Source: Phycisphaerae bacterium
GTDB lineage: Bacteria > Planctomycetota > Phycisphaerae > UBA1845 > UTPLA1
NCBI GenBank assembly: GCA_019636475.1
Contig: JAHBXN010000004.1
Span: 62,001 to 126,000, forward strand
DNA: 64,000 nt
Direction of reading: 5' to 3'
Positions 9,672 to 18,426 of the stretch are shown here, piece by piece (the first letter of the stretch is position 1; every line of letters begins with the position of its first letter). A model generated the notes under the pieces. It saw nothing but the letters and a program-made list of their open reading frames with translations, had not been told where the DNA came from and ran no database searches. The translations under genes were made by a program, and so were the position numbers.

Positions 9672-10478
9672 TCAGCTTGATCGAAAACCGGCGACGAGGG
9701 CGAATCGACCGGATTTCTCGCCCTCGCAGCGGAATGAATAGAATCGGTCATCGGTCATCGTGCAGATTGAGGCGAGGGCGATATTCGATGAATCAACTCC
9801 CGATCGGGCCAACTGATCGACATTTGCAGCCCGCATATCGAAACGCCATCTTTCACCGACTTTCGGGAAGTATTGCTCGGCGTCCGGCAATCTGGCAAGC
9901 GCGATACGGCGGACATCGTCTCCGACTTCGTACTCCAGCGGCCCGGCGCAGGGACAGATTCCGCCGATCAATTGTTCCGGATTCACGCCGAATTCGCGCC
10001 GAAGCTGCCTCACCAATTCAACGCATATTTCCGCGACCGTTCCGCGCCAGCTCGCGTGGCACATTCCGATGATTCGTCGGTGCGGCTCCACGAGAAGGAT
10101 GAGCGGACAATCGGCTGAGAACTGCATGAGCGGAACATCAGGGAGATCGCATACGAGACCATCGACGAATCTCAGCGCGGTGTGTCGACCGTCGCGCCCG
10201 GCACCGCAATCCGATGGATTGACACGAATGACGTGTGGACTGTGAATCTGGTCGGCGGCGGTGAGATGATTGAAGGGCAGGCCGATGAAGTCGCACACCT
10301 TTCGACGGCGCTCGACAGCGCGGTCGGCGTCCGGGCCGCAGTGTGTCGCCATGTTCCAAGGGCGCGATGTGACAGCATGGGAGAATCCGTCGAGGCGGGC
10401 CAGAGCCGGGAATAGGAAGATCGTCGTGTCTTCCAACGCGGTTTCTATCAAATTGACGGTGGGGGCGGCCTGCATCAT
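9672..10478 (-). CDS. pgeF: Peptidoglycan editing factor / multicopper polyphenol oxidase-like protein (PgeF/YfiH)
   Basis: About 268 residues from the ATG at 10478. The family's metal-binding signature is present: the QIHSPHV histidines, FSADCPLILL, GMCHASWRGTV and ICPCAGPLEYEVG. Such proteins hydrolyse a misincorporated L-Ser-containing UDP-MurNAc peptide and some have laccase activity in vitro. The start overlaps the stop of the upstream dehydrogenase gene by four bases (ATGA), which implies translational coupling. A longer open frame reaching 10634 is rejected because its extra residues are low-complexity and lie inside the dehydrogenase gene. Confidence 0.88.
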   Translation of the reverse strand: MMQAAPTVNLIETALEDTTIFLFPALARLDGFSHAVTSRPWNMATHCGPDADRAVERRRKVCDFIGLPFNHLTAADQIHSPHVIRVNPSDCGAGRDGRHTALRFVDGLVCDLPDVPLMQFSADCPLILLVEPHRRIIGMCHASWRGTVAEICVELVRQLRREFGVNPEQLIGGICPCAGPLEYEVGDDVRRIALARLPDAEQYFPKVGERWRFDMRAANVDQLARSGVDSSNIALASICTMTDDRFYSFRCEGEKSGRFALVAGFRSS

Positions 10479-11431
10479 GCCGACACCTTGAGCAATACTT
10501 TGATCTGATCCGGTTCGCTCGCGAGGCGCAGGGCGTCGACGCCCCCCGTCAGCGGCATCCGGCGAGTGATCAGTTCGGTCACATCGATGCTTCGCCGTGC
10601 CAATGTGTTGAGCGCGTCTGCGAACGGGCCGCAACGGCTGCCGACGACGGAGATTTCGTTAACGACCAGAGGCGTCAAATCGATGCCGTGGTCTGCGCGA
10701 CAGGTCGTTTTCATGACGATCGTGCCTCGCGGCCGGACGAGATTCATCGCAATGGACAGACCTTCCGGATTGCCAGTGCAGTCCACGACGACATCGTAAT
10801 CCTGCATGCGCTGAACCTCGGAGAGCTTCAATGCGCGGATTCCGCGACGGTCGAGCAGTCCCAGAGTCTGTTCGTTGCGACCGATGGCGACGAGTCTGCA
10901 TCCGGTGGATGCGAGGATGTGAGCGACCAGGATGCCAAGTCGGCCTGTCCCGACAACGGCTGCATTTGTTCGCTTCTCAATCCTGGTATGACGGAGCACC
11001 TGAATCGCAGCGGCCAATGGTTCTGCAAATACGGCCTCGTCGTCTGTCACGGTATCGGGTACGTGGAGGCAGTTCTTCTCCGGGAGCGAGATAAACTCAG
11101 CGAAGCAGCCCGGGCGGCCTTGAATGCCCAGTACGGTTCGTCTGCGGCAATGAGACGACAGTCCGCTTGCGCACATGTCGCAGCGGCCGCAGACGCAGTT
11201 GATCTCGCCGACGACGCGTTTGCCAGCAAGTTTCGATGAGTCGGACACGACTCTGCCGACAAATTCATGCCCAATGACTCCTTCGAAGCCGGCATAGCCC
11301 TGGATGATCTCGAGATCGGTCGAGCAGATGCCGGCCAGCAGAATCTGGATGAGAACTTCGCCGTCGGGCGGGACTGGCGCGGCGAGCTCCTGGAGCGAGG
11401 CTCTCTGATTCCGAACAGTAATTGCTTGCAT
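10475..11431 (-). CDS. Zinc-containing medium-chain alcohol/threonine-type dehydrogenase
   Basis: 318 residues, slightly short for the family (usually 340-370). The catalytic zinc ligands appear as GICSTDLE (Cys) and GHEFVGRV (His-Glu). The structural zinc lobe has the spacing CVCGRCDMCASGLSSHC. The Rossmann motif is AVVGTGRLGILVA, followed by a basic residue pattern that could favour NADP (not resolved). These enzymes oxidise alcohols or sugar alcohols with NAD(P). The substrate cannot be inferred. The stop codon overlaps the pgeF start. About 160 bases upstream lies a strong leftward terminator at 11588-11624, so transcription reaching this gene may be attenuated or start between the two. 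Confidence 0.88.
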   Translation of the reverse strand: MQAITVRNQRASLQELAAPVPPDGEVLIQILLAGICSTDLEIIQGYAGFEGVIGHEFVGRVVSDSSKLAGKRVVGEINCVCGRCDMCASGLSSHCRRRTVLGIQGRPGCFAEFISLPEKNCLHVPDTVTDDEAVFAEPLAAAIQVLRHTRIEKRTNAAVVGTGRLGILVAHILASTGCRLVAIGRNEQTLGLLDRRGIRALKLSEVQRMQDYDVVVDCTGNPEGLSIAMNLVRPRGTIVMKTTCRADHGIDLTPLVVNEISVVGSRCGPFADALNTLARRSIDVTELITRRMPLTGGVDALRLASEPDQIKVLLKVSA

Positions 11432-11587
11432 GAATCGGCTCTCAGGCGCGCGCCAAAGTCAGCGGTCGACCGCAGGTCGGCGACGGGTTGAGTATTCAAG
11501 ACACGCAGTTTGCATTGTCTTGCCGGCATGCCTTCCGTCAAGAATGGACGGCGTGCGACCGCCGGGCGAGACTCCAGGAATCCAGTT

Positions 11588-11624
11588 AAAAAAAACGAGA
11601 CCGCACGAAGTGCGTGCGGCCTCG
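11588..11624 (-). terminator. Strong rho-independent terminator on the minus strand with no gene in front of it
   Basis: Read leftward, a 12-bp stem (CGAGGCCGCACG pairing with CGTGCGGTCTCG, with one G-U pair) encloses a 5-base loop and is followed by eight T residues. On the plus strand there is no T-run, so it acts leftward only. It lies upstream of the dehydrogenase start (11431) and downstream of no recognised leftward gene. Confidence 0.75.
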
Positions 11625-12069
11625 AGCTGGAGGAGATTGATTGCAGAAATTCTGGCCGCCAGCCGATCGGTCATCCAATAGCAGGGCCGGGATCGAAATC
11701 GGTCCTGTCCAGAATCGTGGGTCCGCCGTGACCCGCGAGGCTGCTCAACATCGGAGAGCGATCGGCTTGCAGATCCGTCTGCCTACACGGCCGAATGTCA
11801 GATTTATCGGCGATTTATCATTATGGGATGAGTGGTTTCCGGAATAATCCGGCTCGATTTGCGAGGGAGCGCGACCCAAAGCCGGGTCGGCGCCGGTCCG
11901 ACTTGATTTCGGGACCATTGACGCGGAGGGTTCAGGCCTTCCGGGGCGCCGCCGGACTGTGCGAGAATCCACGGGAACCTGACGCCTGCGATCCGAATTC
12001 TCTATCCATGGTCCATGAGAATTTTGGAGGCATTGTGGCTAGACTCTCGCCCATGTCGACGAGGGTTCC
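11625..12069. other. Intergenic region upstream of the antiporter; possible small leftward transcript
   Basis: No convincing gene is seen on either strand. The open frames here are short, arginine/proline-rich and lack ribosome-binding sites. Because the leftward terminator at 11588-11624 needs a transcript, part of this stretch may encode a small RNA or a regulatory leader. I could not identify a clear promoter or a known RNA family in it. Confidence 0.4.
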
Positions 12070-13734
12070 ATGAGCGTCTGGACGACGGTATTTGATGTGC
12101 TGGTCCTGCTGTCCGCGGCGATGGTGCTCGGCGCCATCTGTGAGCGGTTTCGGCAGAGCGCGCTCCTCGGATACCTGCTGGCCGGAACGCTGCTCGGCCC
12201 GAATGCGTTCGGCGTTCTGAAGGTGCAGGCGGTGGTGTCATCCATCGCCGAAATCGGCGTCGCACTATTGCTGTTCACGATCGGTCTGGACTTTTCATTT
12301 CGTCGCGTTCGGTCACTCGGAATCGTCGTGTTGGGCGGCGGTTCGATTCAGACCGTGGCGACATTCCTGACAACCACCCTGGTATGCCTGCTCTTTCAGC
12401 GCACGCCCGGTGCCGCAGTCGCGATCGGGGCAATGCTAACGATGAGCAGTACGGCGCTGATCGTTCGGCTGCTGGTGCGCCGTGCGGAGATCGACGCGAA
12501 TTTCGGCCGGACTGCACTGGGCGTGACGCTGTTGCATGACATGGCGGTGATCCCGCTCGTGCTTCTTGTCGAGTTCTTCGGCGGCCGTGGGACCGAATCG
12601 GAGATGGTATGGCAACTGGGCAAGACAATCCTGTACGGCTCACTGCTTGCGGCCGGGCTTTACTTTGTTTTGAATCGACTGGCTCCGATCGTGATGGTGC
12701 GGGCCGGAACGATGCCCAATCGAGACGTGCCGATTCTGCTGGCCGTCGTGATGGCGCTCGGTGCCGCGTGGTCCGCGAGCAGCGTGGGGCTTTCATCGGC
12801 ATTGGGGGCGTTCGTTGCGGGAATGATCCTTGCCGAAACCCCGTTTTCCGATCAGATTCGAGGCGATATTGCTTCATTGCGCACGTTGTTCGTGACGCTG
12901 TTTTTCAGTTCCATAGGAACCCAGGCTGATCCAGTCTGGATTTATGACAACTGGCTCAATGTCTTCGGCGTCATCGCCTTGATTGTGGGCGGAAAATCCC
13001 TGATCTCGGGCGTGACCAATTTTCTCTTCGGCATGCCGCTGGGACATGCCCTCGCGGCGGCATTTTATCTGGCCCAGGTTGGAGAATTCGCGTTTGTGCT
13101 CTCGACGATTGCAGTGCACAACGGCACGCTGGATGAGAACATTTTTCGGCTCATCGTGTCCGCCACCATTGGCACCCTGTTTCTATCGCCGTTTCTTGTC
13201 GCACTCGGACCGCATGTCATTCGTCTGGCAGGGCGCCTTTCTCGCAAGACGCTTGGGCCCGCGCCAGAATTAGAGATTTCGCAGAAGCAACCGAAGTTCG
13301 AGGGCGAGCGGATTCTGATCATCGGCTTTGGTCCCGCCGGCCAACGTGTCGCGGAGGGGTTGATCAGTACCCACAAGGAACGCATTCTCGTGGTGGAATT
13401 GAACAGCCGGACCGCTGAACTCGCTCGCGGCTATGGACTGCGCACGACAATTGGCGATGCATGCAAGCCCGAATTTCTGGACTCGATCCGCGCGCACGAA
13501 TTTAATTTCATCGTGGTGACCGTGCCTGATCCGCGAACGACGCGCGGGATTATTGCGCAGCTTCGTGCGACATGTCCGGACGCCACGCTGGTCGTTCGCG
13601 CCAGGTATCACATCTTTCGATGGGAATTGGCTCTGGCCGGCGCGCAGGTCGTGGTGGATGAAGAAGACCAGGTCGGCCGGCGGCTGGCGATCGAGGTGCG
13701 CGAGCGGCTAATCCCCGCGACGGACGTGTCGTAG
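12070..13734 (+). CDS. CPA2-family cation:proton antiporter with C-terminal RCK/TrkA-N domain (KefB/YbaL type)
   Basis: 554 residues. The first ~380 contain about a dozen hydrophobic segments with the Na+/H+-exchanger family pattern, including GYLLAGTLLGPN, VALLLFTIGLDFSF and a core segment with TLLHDMAVIPLV. A Rossmann-type RCK_N domain follows (ILIIGFGPAGQRVAEGL, then GDACKPEFLDS and VVTVPDP), which senses NAD(H) or another nucleotide. There is no obvious RCK_C domain. Proteins of this type exchange K+ or Na+ for H+ and protect against cytoplasmic pH or electrophile stress. It starts at ATG 12070 and has no close neighbour on the same strand. Confidence 0.92.
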   Translation: MSVWTTVFDVLVLLSAAMVLGAICERFRQSALLGYLLAGTLLGPNAFGVLKVQAVVSSIAEIGVALLLFTIGLDFSFRRVRSLGIVVLGGGSIQTVATFLTTTLVCLLFQRTPGAAVAIGAMLTMSSTALIVRLLVRRAEIDANFGRTALGVTLLHDMAVIPLVLLVEFFGGRGTESEMVWQLGKTILYGSLLAAGLYFVLNRLAPIVMVRAGTMPNRDVPILLAVVMALGAAWSASSVGLSSALGAFVAGMILAETPFSDQIRGDIASLRTLFVTLFFSSIGTQADPVWIYDNWLNVFGVIALIVGGKSLISGVTNFLFGMPLGHALAAAFYLAQVGEFAFVLSTIAVHNGTLDENIFRLIVSATIGTLFLSPFLVALGPHVIRLAGRLSRKTLGPAPELEISQKQPKFEGERILIIGFGPAGQRVAEGLISTHKERILVVELNSRTAELARGYGLRTTIGDACKPEFLDSIRAHEFNFIVVTVPDPRTTRGIIAQLRATCPDATLVVRARYHIFRWELALAGAQVVVDEEDQVGRRLAIEVRERLIPATDVS

Positions 13735-13954
13735 GTTCGTCTTCGCCATACGCTATCTGATCTTTGGGCAGGAACCGCATCGCTGATCGAGCGCGGTTTG
13801 GAAGTCCAAGACCATTAATCACTGGTCGAGACTGATTCCATCGCAAGGCGCCGCAGTGTTTGGGAGCGATGCTGGTCTGAGGGTCCGTTGTGGCATTTAC
13901 GGTGCGGACGTAGAATGGCGCCGCCCTCATTGGCGGGGCTTTGAGGAGCCTGTC

Positions 13955-15091
13955 ATGTCCGAGCCCAGGGACGACGGTCCGGAGAATTTGCTCACTGATG
14001 TGAAGGATTCCGGGTCGCCCGCACGAACCGACGGCAAACGAAAGCGTCGTATTCGCCTGCGGTATGTCGCGCTCGGGATGTTCCTGCTGCTGATCGGCGG
14101 CGAAATCGGTGCGCGGGTGCTTGCCGACCGCAACAGCCGCTTCAACATGGGTATCGGTGGATCGTTCGAGTGGGACCCCCATCGGCGGGTTCGTTGGCAG
14201 AAGAACTATCGAAGCCCCACGTTTCATACCAACGCGCGCGGTTTTCCCGGCGACGATTTCGATGCAAAGAAGCCGCCGAATACCTATCGCATCTTTTGTC
14301 TGGGTGATTCCTGCACTGTTGCGCCGTCGTCGTACAACTACCCGGTGGCTTTACAGAAAGCGCTGAATGCGGCGATGCCCGATCGTCACATCGAAGTCAT
14401 CAACGCGGGCTGTCCGGGGTATGACTCTTTCCAGGTCAGAACATGGTACGTCGAGGAGATCGACGGATACGAACACGACATGGTCGTGATCTATGTCGGT
14501 TGGAACGACATGGGGCAGTACAATCCGGACGGCCTTGTATACAAGCGTGACGCGAGTGGATACCTCAAGAATCCCACGCTCATCGAACGGGCGCTGCTCA
14601 GCAGCTATCTTTTGCGTTCTGTATATTTCGTGACCGGTCTGCTCGAGAGCCGCGGCGACGTGTTGATGGATCCGCCGACCGGCGAGGATGCAAAGAAGTA
14701 CGACGAGTTCCACCCGACGCACTTCGAGAAAAACCTTACCGAGGTCATCACGCTCGCCAAATCGCGCGGTCGCAGGGTGTACGTTTGCAGTTATGCCGGG
14801 ATCGTCGTGCCCGATCCGACGCCGGATGAAAAGGCCCGGATTCACTTTCCACGCGGCATGGGCAAGAGCCTGCCGAAGTATCTGAAGCTCCTGGAATCAT
14901 ACAAGGCGGCGCTGCGCAATGTGGCGGCGGCGACCGATACGCCGATCATTGATCTGGCTGATGGCTTCAAGGATGCGGAGTCACGGAAGTGCTTCACGGA
15001 TTCATGCCATTTCAATCCTGAGGGTTCCGACCGTATCGCAGCGCAGATCGCTCCTGTGATATCGAAGGATATTGCAGTGTTCTTTCGTTGA
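13955..15091 (+). CDS. Membrane-anchored SGNH/GDSL hydrolase
   Basis: About 378 residues from the ATG at 13955, chosen because GAGGAG lies about eight bases upstream; an in-frame extension to 13856 has no such support. One hydrophobic segment near residues 30-47 anchors a periplasmic or exported domain. The catalytic SGNH blocks are present: CLGDSCTVAPSS with the nucleophile Ser, INAGCPGYDS with Gly, YVGWNDMGQ with Asn, and DSCHFNPEG with the Asp-His pair. Family members are lipases, esterases or polysaccharide O-acetyl-esterases and transferases. The substrate is unknown. A similar catalytic core occurs in the SGNH-TPR gene at 34838-37297. Confidence 0.85.
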   Translation: MSEPRDDGPENLLTDVKDSGSPARTDGKRKRRIRLRYVALGMFLLLIGGEIGARVLADRNSRFNMGIGGSFEWDPHRRVRWQKNYRSPTFHTNARGFPGDDFDAKKPPNTYRIFCLGDSCTVAPSSYNYPVALQKALNAAMPDRHIEVINAGCPGYDSFQVRTWYVEEIDGYEHDMVVIYVGWNDMGQYNPDGLVYKRDASGYLKNPTLIERALLSSYLLRSVYFVTGLLESRGDVLMDPPTGEDAKKYDEFHPTHFEKNLTEVITLAKSRGRRVYVCSYAGIVVPDPTPDEKARIHFPRGMGKSLPKYLKLLESYKAALRNVAAATDTPIIDLADGFKDAESRKCFTDSCHFNPEGSDRIAAQIAPVISKDIAVFFR

Positions 15092-15183
15092 ATCGCATTG
15101 TGCGGTCCGCGCGCCGGTTCACACTTCCCTGGTGTGCCGCGCCCTGCTGATTCGGCCAGTCCGTCTAATTCGAGGAGGCGATC

Positions 15184-15705
15184 ATGTCGGCCGATCGTGC
15201 GACCATCTTGACGGCATTGCCTGATGGCGGTGACGCGGTTCTGATCAAGGCGATCGGCCCGTGTCGGATGGGCGTGTGCCCGGCACTGCACACATTCATC
15301 CAATGCCACAAGAAGCCCGACCGATCGCATCTTTATTTTGATCTGTCCGAGGCCGAATCGATCGACAGCACGTTCGCAGGTTTACTGCTCTCATTGGCGA
15401 TGCGGAAGTCCGACCCATCGCTCCCCGAGTTGTTCATCGTCTCGCCAAATGAGCGCGTGCTCGCTTCGATCAACGGCATGCATCTGACCCGATTCTTCAA
15501 AATCTGCGATGCGATGCCGGTCGCCCGACCGAACTGGAACCCGCTCAAGTCGCCGACCGGGAATGAGCCCACTTTGGCCGACACGGTCCTGGAGGCTCAT
15601 GAAAAGCTGATCGAAGGCGATTCTCGAAACCAGGCGGCATTCGGGCGCGTGGTGGAAGGGCTCCGGGAAGAGCGCAAGTCGCGCGGACCTTCCACCTCGG
15701 CGTGA
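15184..15705 (+). CDS. STAS-domain protein (anti-sigma-factor-antagonist-like)
   Basis: 173 residues. Residues ~15-115 look like a STAS domain: LYFDLSEAESIDSTFAGLLLSL carries the conserved Asp-Ser region, where the Ser is the phosphorylation site in SpoIIAA-like proteins. The later helix VLASINGMHLTRFFKI is also typical. A longer, charged C-terminal tail (residues 115-173) is not part of the fold. A good ribosome-binding site, GAGGAGG, precedes the ATG. Such proteins are switched by partner kinases and PP2C phosphatases. No kinase is adjacent, but a PP2C-type phosphatase lies far away at 58686. Confidence 0.72.
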   Translation: MSADRATILTALPDGGDAVLIKAIGPCRMGVCPALHTFIQCHKKPDRSHLYFDLSEAESIDSTFAGLLLSLAMRKSDPSLPELFIVSPNERVLASINGMHLTRFFKICDAMPVARPNWNPLKSPTGNEPTLADTVLEAHEKLIEGDSRNQAAFGRVVEGLREERKSRGPSTSA

Positions 15706-15784
15706 ACTTGCCGGAAAATGCAGCCGTTCGCTTTCGTCCCTATAATGCTGAATGAAGTGCACTGCGTTCGCCGTTAATGGGAGT

Positions 15785-17557
15785 ATGGCAGCCATGATTT
15801 CCCAACGGACTTTCCAGGTACTCATCGCGGGGGCAGCGTTCTTTGTTTCCGGCGCAGCCAGGCTGCACGCCCAGATCGATTATCGAATTCAGCGAAGCAA
15901 TGAGCAGACGGCCGGTCGAGCGCTTGACGCCAATCAACAAGTGGGTTCTGGGGGTTTTAATCAGCCGGTTTCCGGTCAATATCGATTTGACTACGGGCTT
16001 CGCGCGAACGAGATCATCACCGGCAACGTGTCCGGGCTTGGCGCGTTTCAGGGTTTTTCGCCGATTGGCGCGAACAACGCATTTCGCATCGGATTGCCGT
16101 CAGCCGAACTGGCCCGATTTCGTTCGACGACGGTCGGACTGCCCGAAATTCAAAGCGGCCGACTCGATTTCGGCCCGGGCTCATACTATGACCCACAGCA
16201 AATCATCTCGGACGCAGGCGTGATCAGCCGCGGGATGAACTCAGTAGGTGGCTCCAATCTCAGTTCTCCTTATCGTCGACCGCCGCTGCCGTTCGAGCAG
16301 AACATGTCTCAGCAGTTCGTGTTGCCTGATTCGACCGATCGGAGGCTTCAGAACAACACCACATTCACGCCGTCCATCCGTCAGCGACCGATCGCGCCGG
16401 AAACGAATACCGATACGACGATTCCGCCGATTTCACTGCCGCGTTATGACCTGGCGGCCCAATCGTCTTTATTCGGCATACCACCGATTGGCGGCGATCG
16501 AAATCGTCCATCGCCGACGCTGCCTTTCAATCCACTGTCGGGACAGCCGAATTCACTGCTGTCGGCTCGGATGCGGGGCGGTCCGAATGATCAGCGGATT
16601 GCATCAGATGAACCGCTTGGAGGGACGGGGATTCCCCGCCCTCCGCTGGGGCCCGGCGAAATTCCAAAGCCGCAGGATCTTCAATTCGGCTCCACGCCGG
16701 CGAGTGGAGATCTTCCACGAGGTCCGGTCGGTCCGAATGGAGAACCGCTCGCGCCCGGTAGTTCGAACTCGGGACCGGTGGGGGGCGATCAATATTCGCA
16801 GATGCTGGCGGCCGTGACGGCTGCGCAACAGTCGGGCATTCGTCACATCGGGCTCTTTGCGCGGACGACTGAATCAAATGTCACGAACGCCTCAGATCGC
16901 AGTGCCACGGGTATGGCGCAGTCGCCGAATGAAACGGATGGTGCGGCGACGCAACCGCCGTCGCCGCCGACGCCATCGGATTCGCGAAGGGCCATTGCTG
17001 AACTGGCATCGGCCGCCAGATGGTCGCGTGCAGAACTGGATCAGCCGATCAGGACATTCACGAGCGCGTTTCGCGGGCAGTTTAACGAGTATATGGCGGC
17101 GGCGGAGTCCGCGCTGAAGCTGGGGAAGTATTACGACGCAGCGCGCTACTACGAACTGGCAAATGCGATTGACGGTGACAATCCCCTCCCATTGCTGGGG
17201 CGCGGTCACGCGCTCGCCGCGGCGGGCGACTATATTTCGGCCGTCGGCTCAATCGAGCGGGGCATCGAGCGGTTCCCGCAAATCGCAGCATTTCGCATCG
17301 ATTTGCCCTCTATCACCGGGCGTCCCGATGCATATGACATTCGCCGGGCCGATCTGGAGAAACGCCTGGAAGGCGCGGATGACTATCGATTCCGGTTCCT
17401 CCTCGGCTATCTCGAACTGTACTCTGGACTTGATGAGCGCGGACTGCGCGATATCGAGCGGGCTGCCCGGATGGCGCCAAATGGTTCCGCTATTCCGACT
17501 TTTTACAATCTACTGACCGGCAAGGAGTCCACGCCGGAAATTCCCGCATCGAGGTGA
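15785..17557 (+). CDS. Secreted TPR-containing protein of unknown function
   Basis: About 590 residues. The N-terminus is a signal peptide ending near ARLHAQ. Residues ~30-380 are low-complexity and rich in Pro, Gly, Ser and Asn, suggesting a flexible periplasmic or extracellular region. The C-terminal ~190 residues hold TPR-like helices (AAESALKLGKYYDAARYYELA, then GRGHALAAAGDYISAVGSIE). I chose the ATG at 15785; ATG at 15752 and 15794 are also in frame. Conserved proteins of this build are common in planctomycetes. The gene lies downstream of the STAS protein. Function is not inferred. Confidence 0.65.
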   Translation: MAAMISQRTFQVLIAGAAFFVSGAARLHAQIDYRIQRSNEQTAGRALDANQQVGSGGFNQPVSGQYRFDYGLRANEIITGNVSGLGAFQGFSPIGANNAFRIGLPSAELARFRSTTVGLPEIQSGRLDFGPGSYYDPQQIISDAGVISRGMNSVGGSNLSSPYRRPPLPFEQNMSQQFVLPDSTDRRLQNNTTFTPSIRQRPIAPETNTDTTIPPISLPRYDLAAQSSLFGIPPIGGDRNRPSPTLPFNPLSGQPNSLLSARMRGGPNDQRIASDEPLGGTGIPRPPLGPGEIPKPQDLQFGSTPASGDLPRGPVGPNGEPLAPGSSNSGPVGGDQYSQMLAAVTAAQQSGIRHIGLFARTTESNVTNASDRSATGMAQSPNETDGAATQPPSPPTPSDSRRAIAELASAARWSRAELDQPIRTFTSAFRGQFNEYMAAAESALKLGKYYDAARYYELANAIDGDNPLPLLGRGHALAAAGDYISAVGSIERGIERFPQIAAFRIDLPSITGRPDAYDIRRADLEKRLEGADDYRFRFLLGYLELYSGLDERGLRDIERAARMAPNGSAIPTFYNLLTGKESTPEIPASR

Positions 17558-17632
17558 CATGTCGTGACGGGTGCGGGCTCGCGCGGCGTGCTGCATATTG
17601 CGCAGCTCGCGGCCCCCGGGTTCTGGTGCGCA

Positions 17633-17679
17633 ATAAAAAAGAAAGCACCGAGCGCCACAAGGGCTATCCCGGTGCTTTC
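17633..17679 (-). terminator. Rho-independent terminator on the minus strand with no gene in front of it
   Basis: Read leftward, GAAAGCACCG pairs with CGGTGCTTTC (10 bp, 19-base loop) and the stem is followed by six T residues and then ATT. There is no leftward gene between this site and 18426, so the transcript it ends is unassigned. Confidence 0.7.
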
Positions 17680-18030
17680 CGGAGGGGAAAGAAGCCGAAT
17701 CTAAGTATGTGTGACAGCGAAGTTAACCCCGCGCTCCTCCGTAATGATTGCATCCGTTCTTTCGCCGATATTGTAGGCGCTGAAATTCACTCAATCCACT
17801 TAGATCGTCCAAATTATCTAGTCCGCATAACCGGGACAATCTACCCATTCCGCCATTCGCTGCAGCCGATGAGCCGGGTCGAATCGGCCCAATAATAGTA
17901 GGCGGCGCTCATAGATTACTTCGTCGAAAATTCGCGGAGCATTGCAGTCGCACGGTTTGTTATTGGACCCAGCGGTTCTCGGAGCATCCGACTCCACGGA
18001 AGATCCCCCGTAATGGGAGACGGATCGGCG
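17680..18030. other. Non-coding stretch between the secreted TPR gene and tRNA-Arg; possible small leftward RNA
   Basis: No open frame here has a ribosome-binding site or a recognisable product. The leftward terminator at 17633-17679 implies that something may be transcribed leftward here. RNase P RNA, SRP RNA, tmRNA and 6S signatures were looked for by eye and not found. Confidence 0.35.
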
Positions 18031-18058
18031 TTGACAGTGGCCACCAAAGCCTTACACT
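18031..18058 (+). promoter_or_regulatory. Probable sigma70 promoter for tRNA-Arg
   Basis: A perfect -35 hexamer TTGACA (18031-18036) is followed after 16 bases by TACACT (18053-18058), which matches TATAAT at four positions. It faces the tRNA gene about 160 bases downstream. Confidence 0.5.
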
Positions 18059-18221
18059 GCAAACAGTTATTGGTCGCAGGGTCTTGCTTGTGCCTCCCGG
18101 CAGCGTGGTGAAGGTGTGATAAGGCCCTGTGCCCCCGGCGGATGAGGCGACGGGGGCGGAATTTGCCGGCCGGACCTCGACTCCGCGAGCGCTCGGCTTG
18201 ACCGCCGCAGCCAAAGTTCAT

Positions 18222-18295
18222 GACCCCGTAGCTCAGCTGGACAGAGCGCGGCCCTGCGAAGGCCGAGGTCGGACGTTCGAATCGTCTCGGGGTCG
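18222..18295 (+). tRNA. tRNA-Arg, anticodon GCG
   Basis: A complete 74-base cloverleaf: a perfect 7-bp acceptor stem (GACCCCG with CGGGGTC), D-arm with GG in the loop, anticodon stem CGGCC/GGCCG with loop CTGCGAA, and T-arm with loop TTCGAAT. The anticodon at positions 34-36 is GCG, which reads CGC (and CGU). The discriminator base is G and the CCA end is not encoded. Most bacteria read these codons with an ACG anticodon deaminated to ICG, so GCG is notable. Confidence 0.92.
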
Positions 18296-18426
18296 TTTCT
18301 CCATTGCACCGGTATTTCTGAGCCGGCAGCACCCAGGGGTGGGGGCGTCGATCCAGCTGGTTTCAATTCTTCTGAACGCGATGTGCCGTCCGCCCAGTCG
18401 TTCGGATCGGCTATGATCTCGCGACG

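Noticed and set aside
9672-10634. Long N-terminal extension of PgeF
   Set aside because: It would start deep inside the dehydrogenase gene, whereas the ATGA overlap gives a clean start at 10478.
17916-18366. Small open frames on the minus strand overlapping tRNA-Arg
   Set aside because: They cross the tRNA gene and have no supporting signals.
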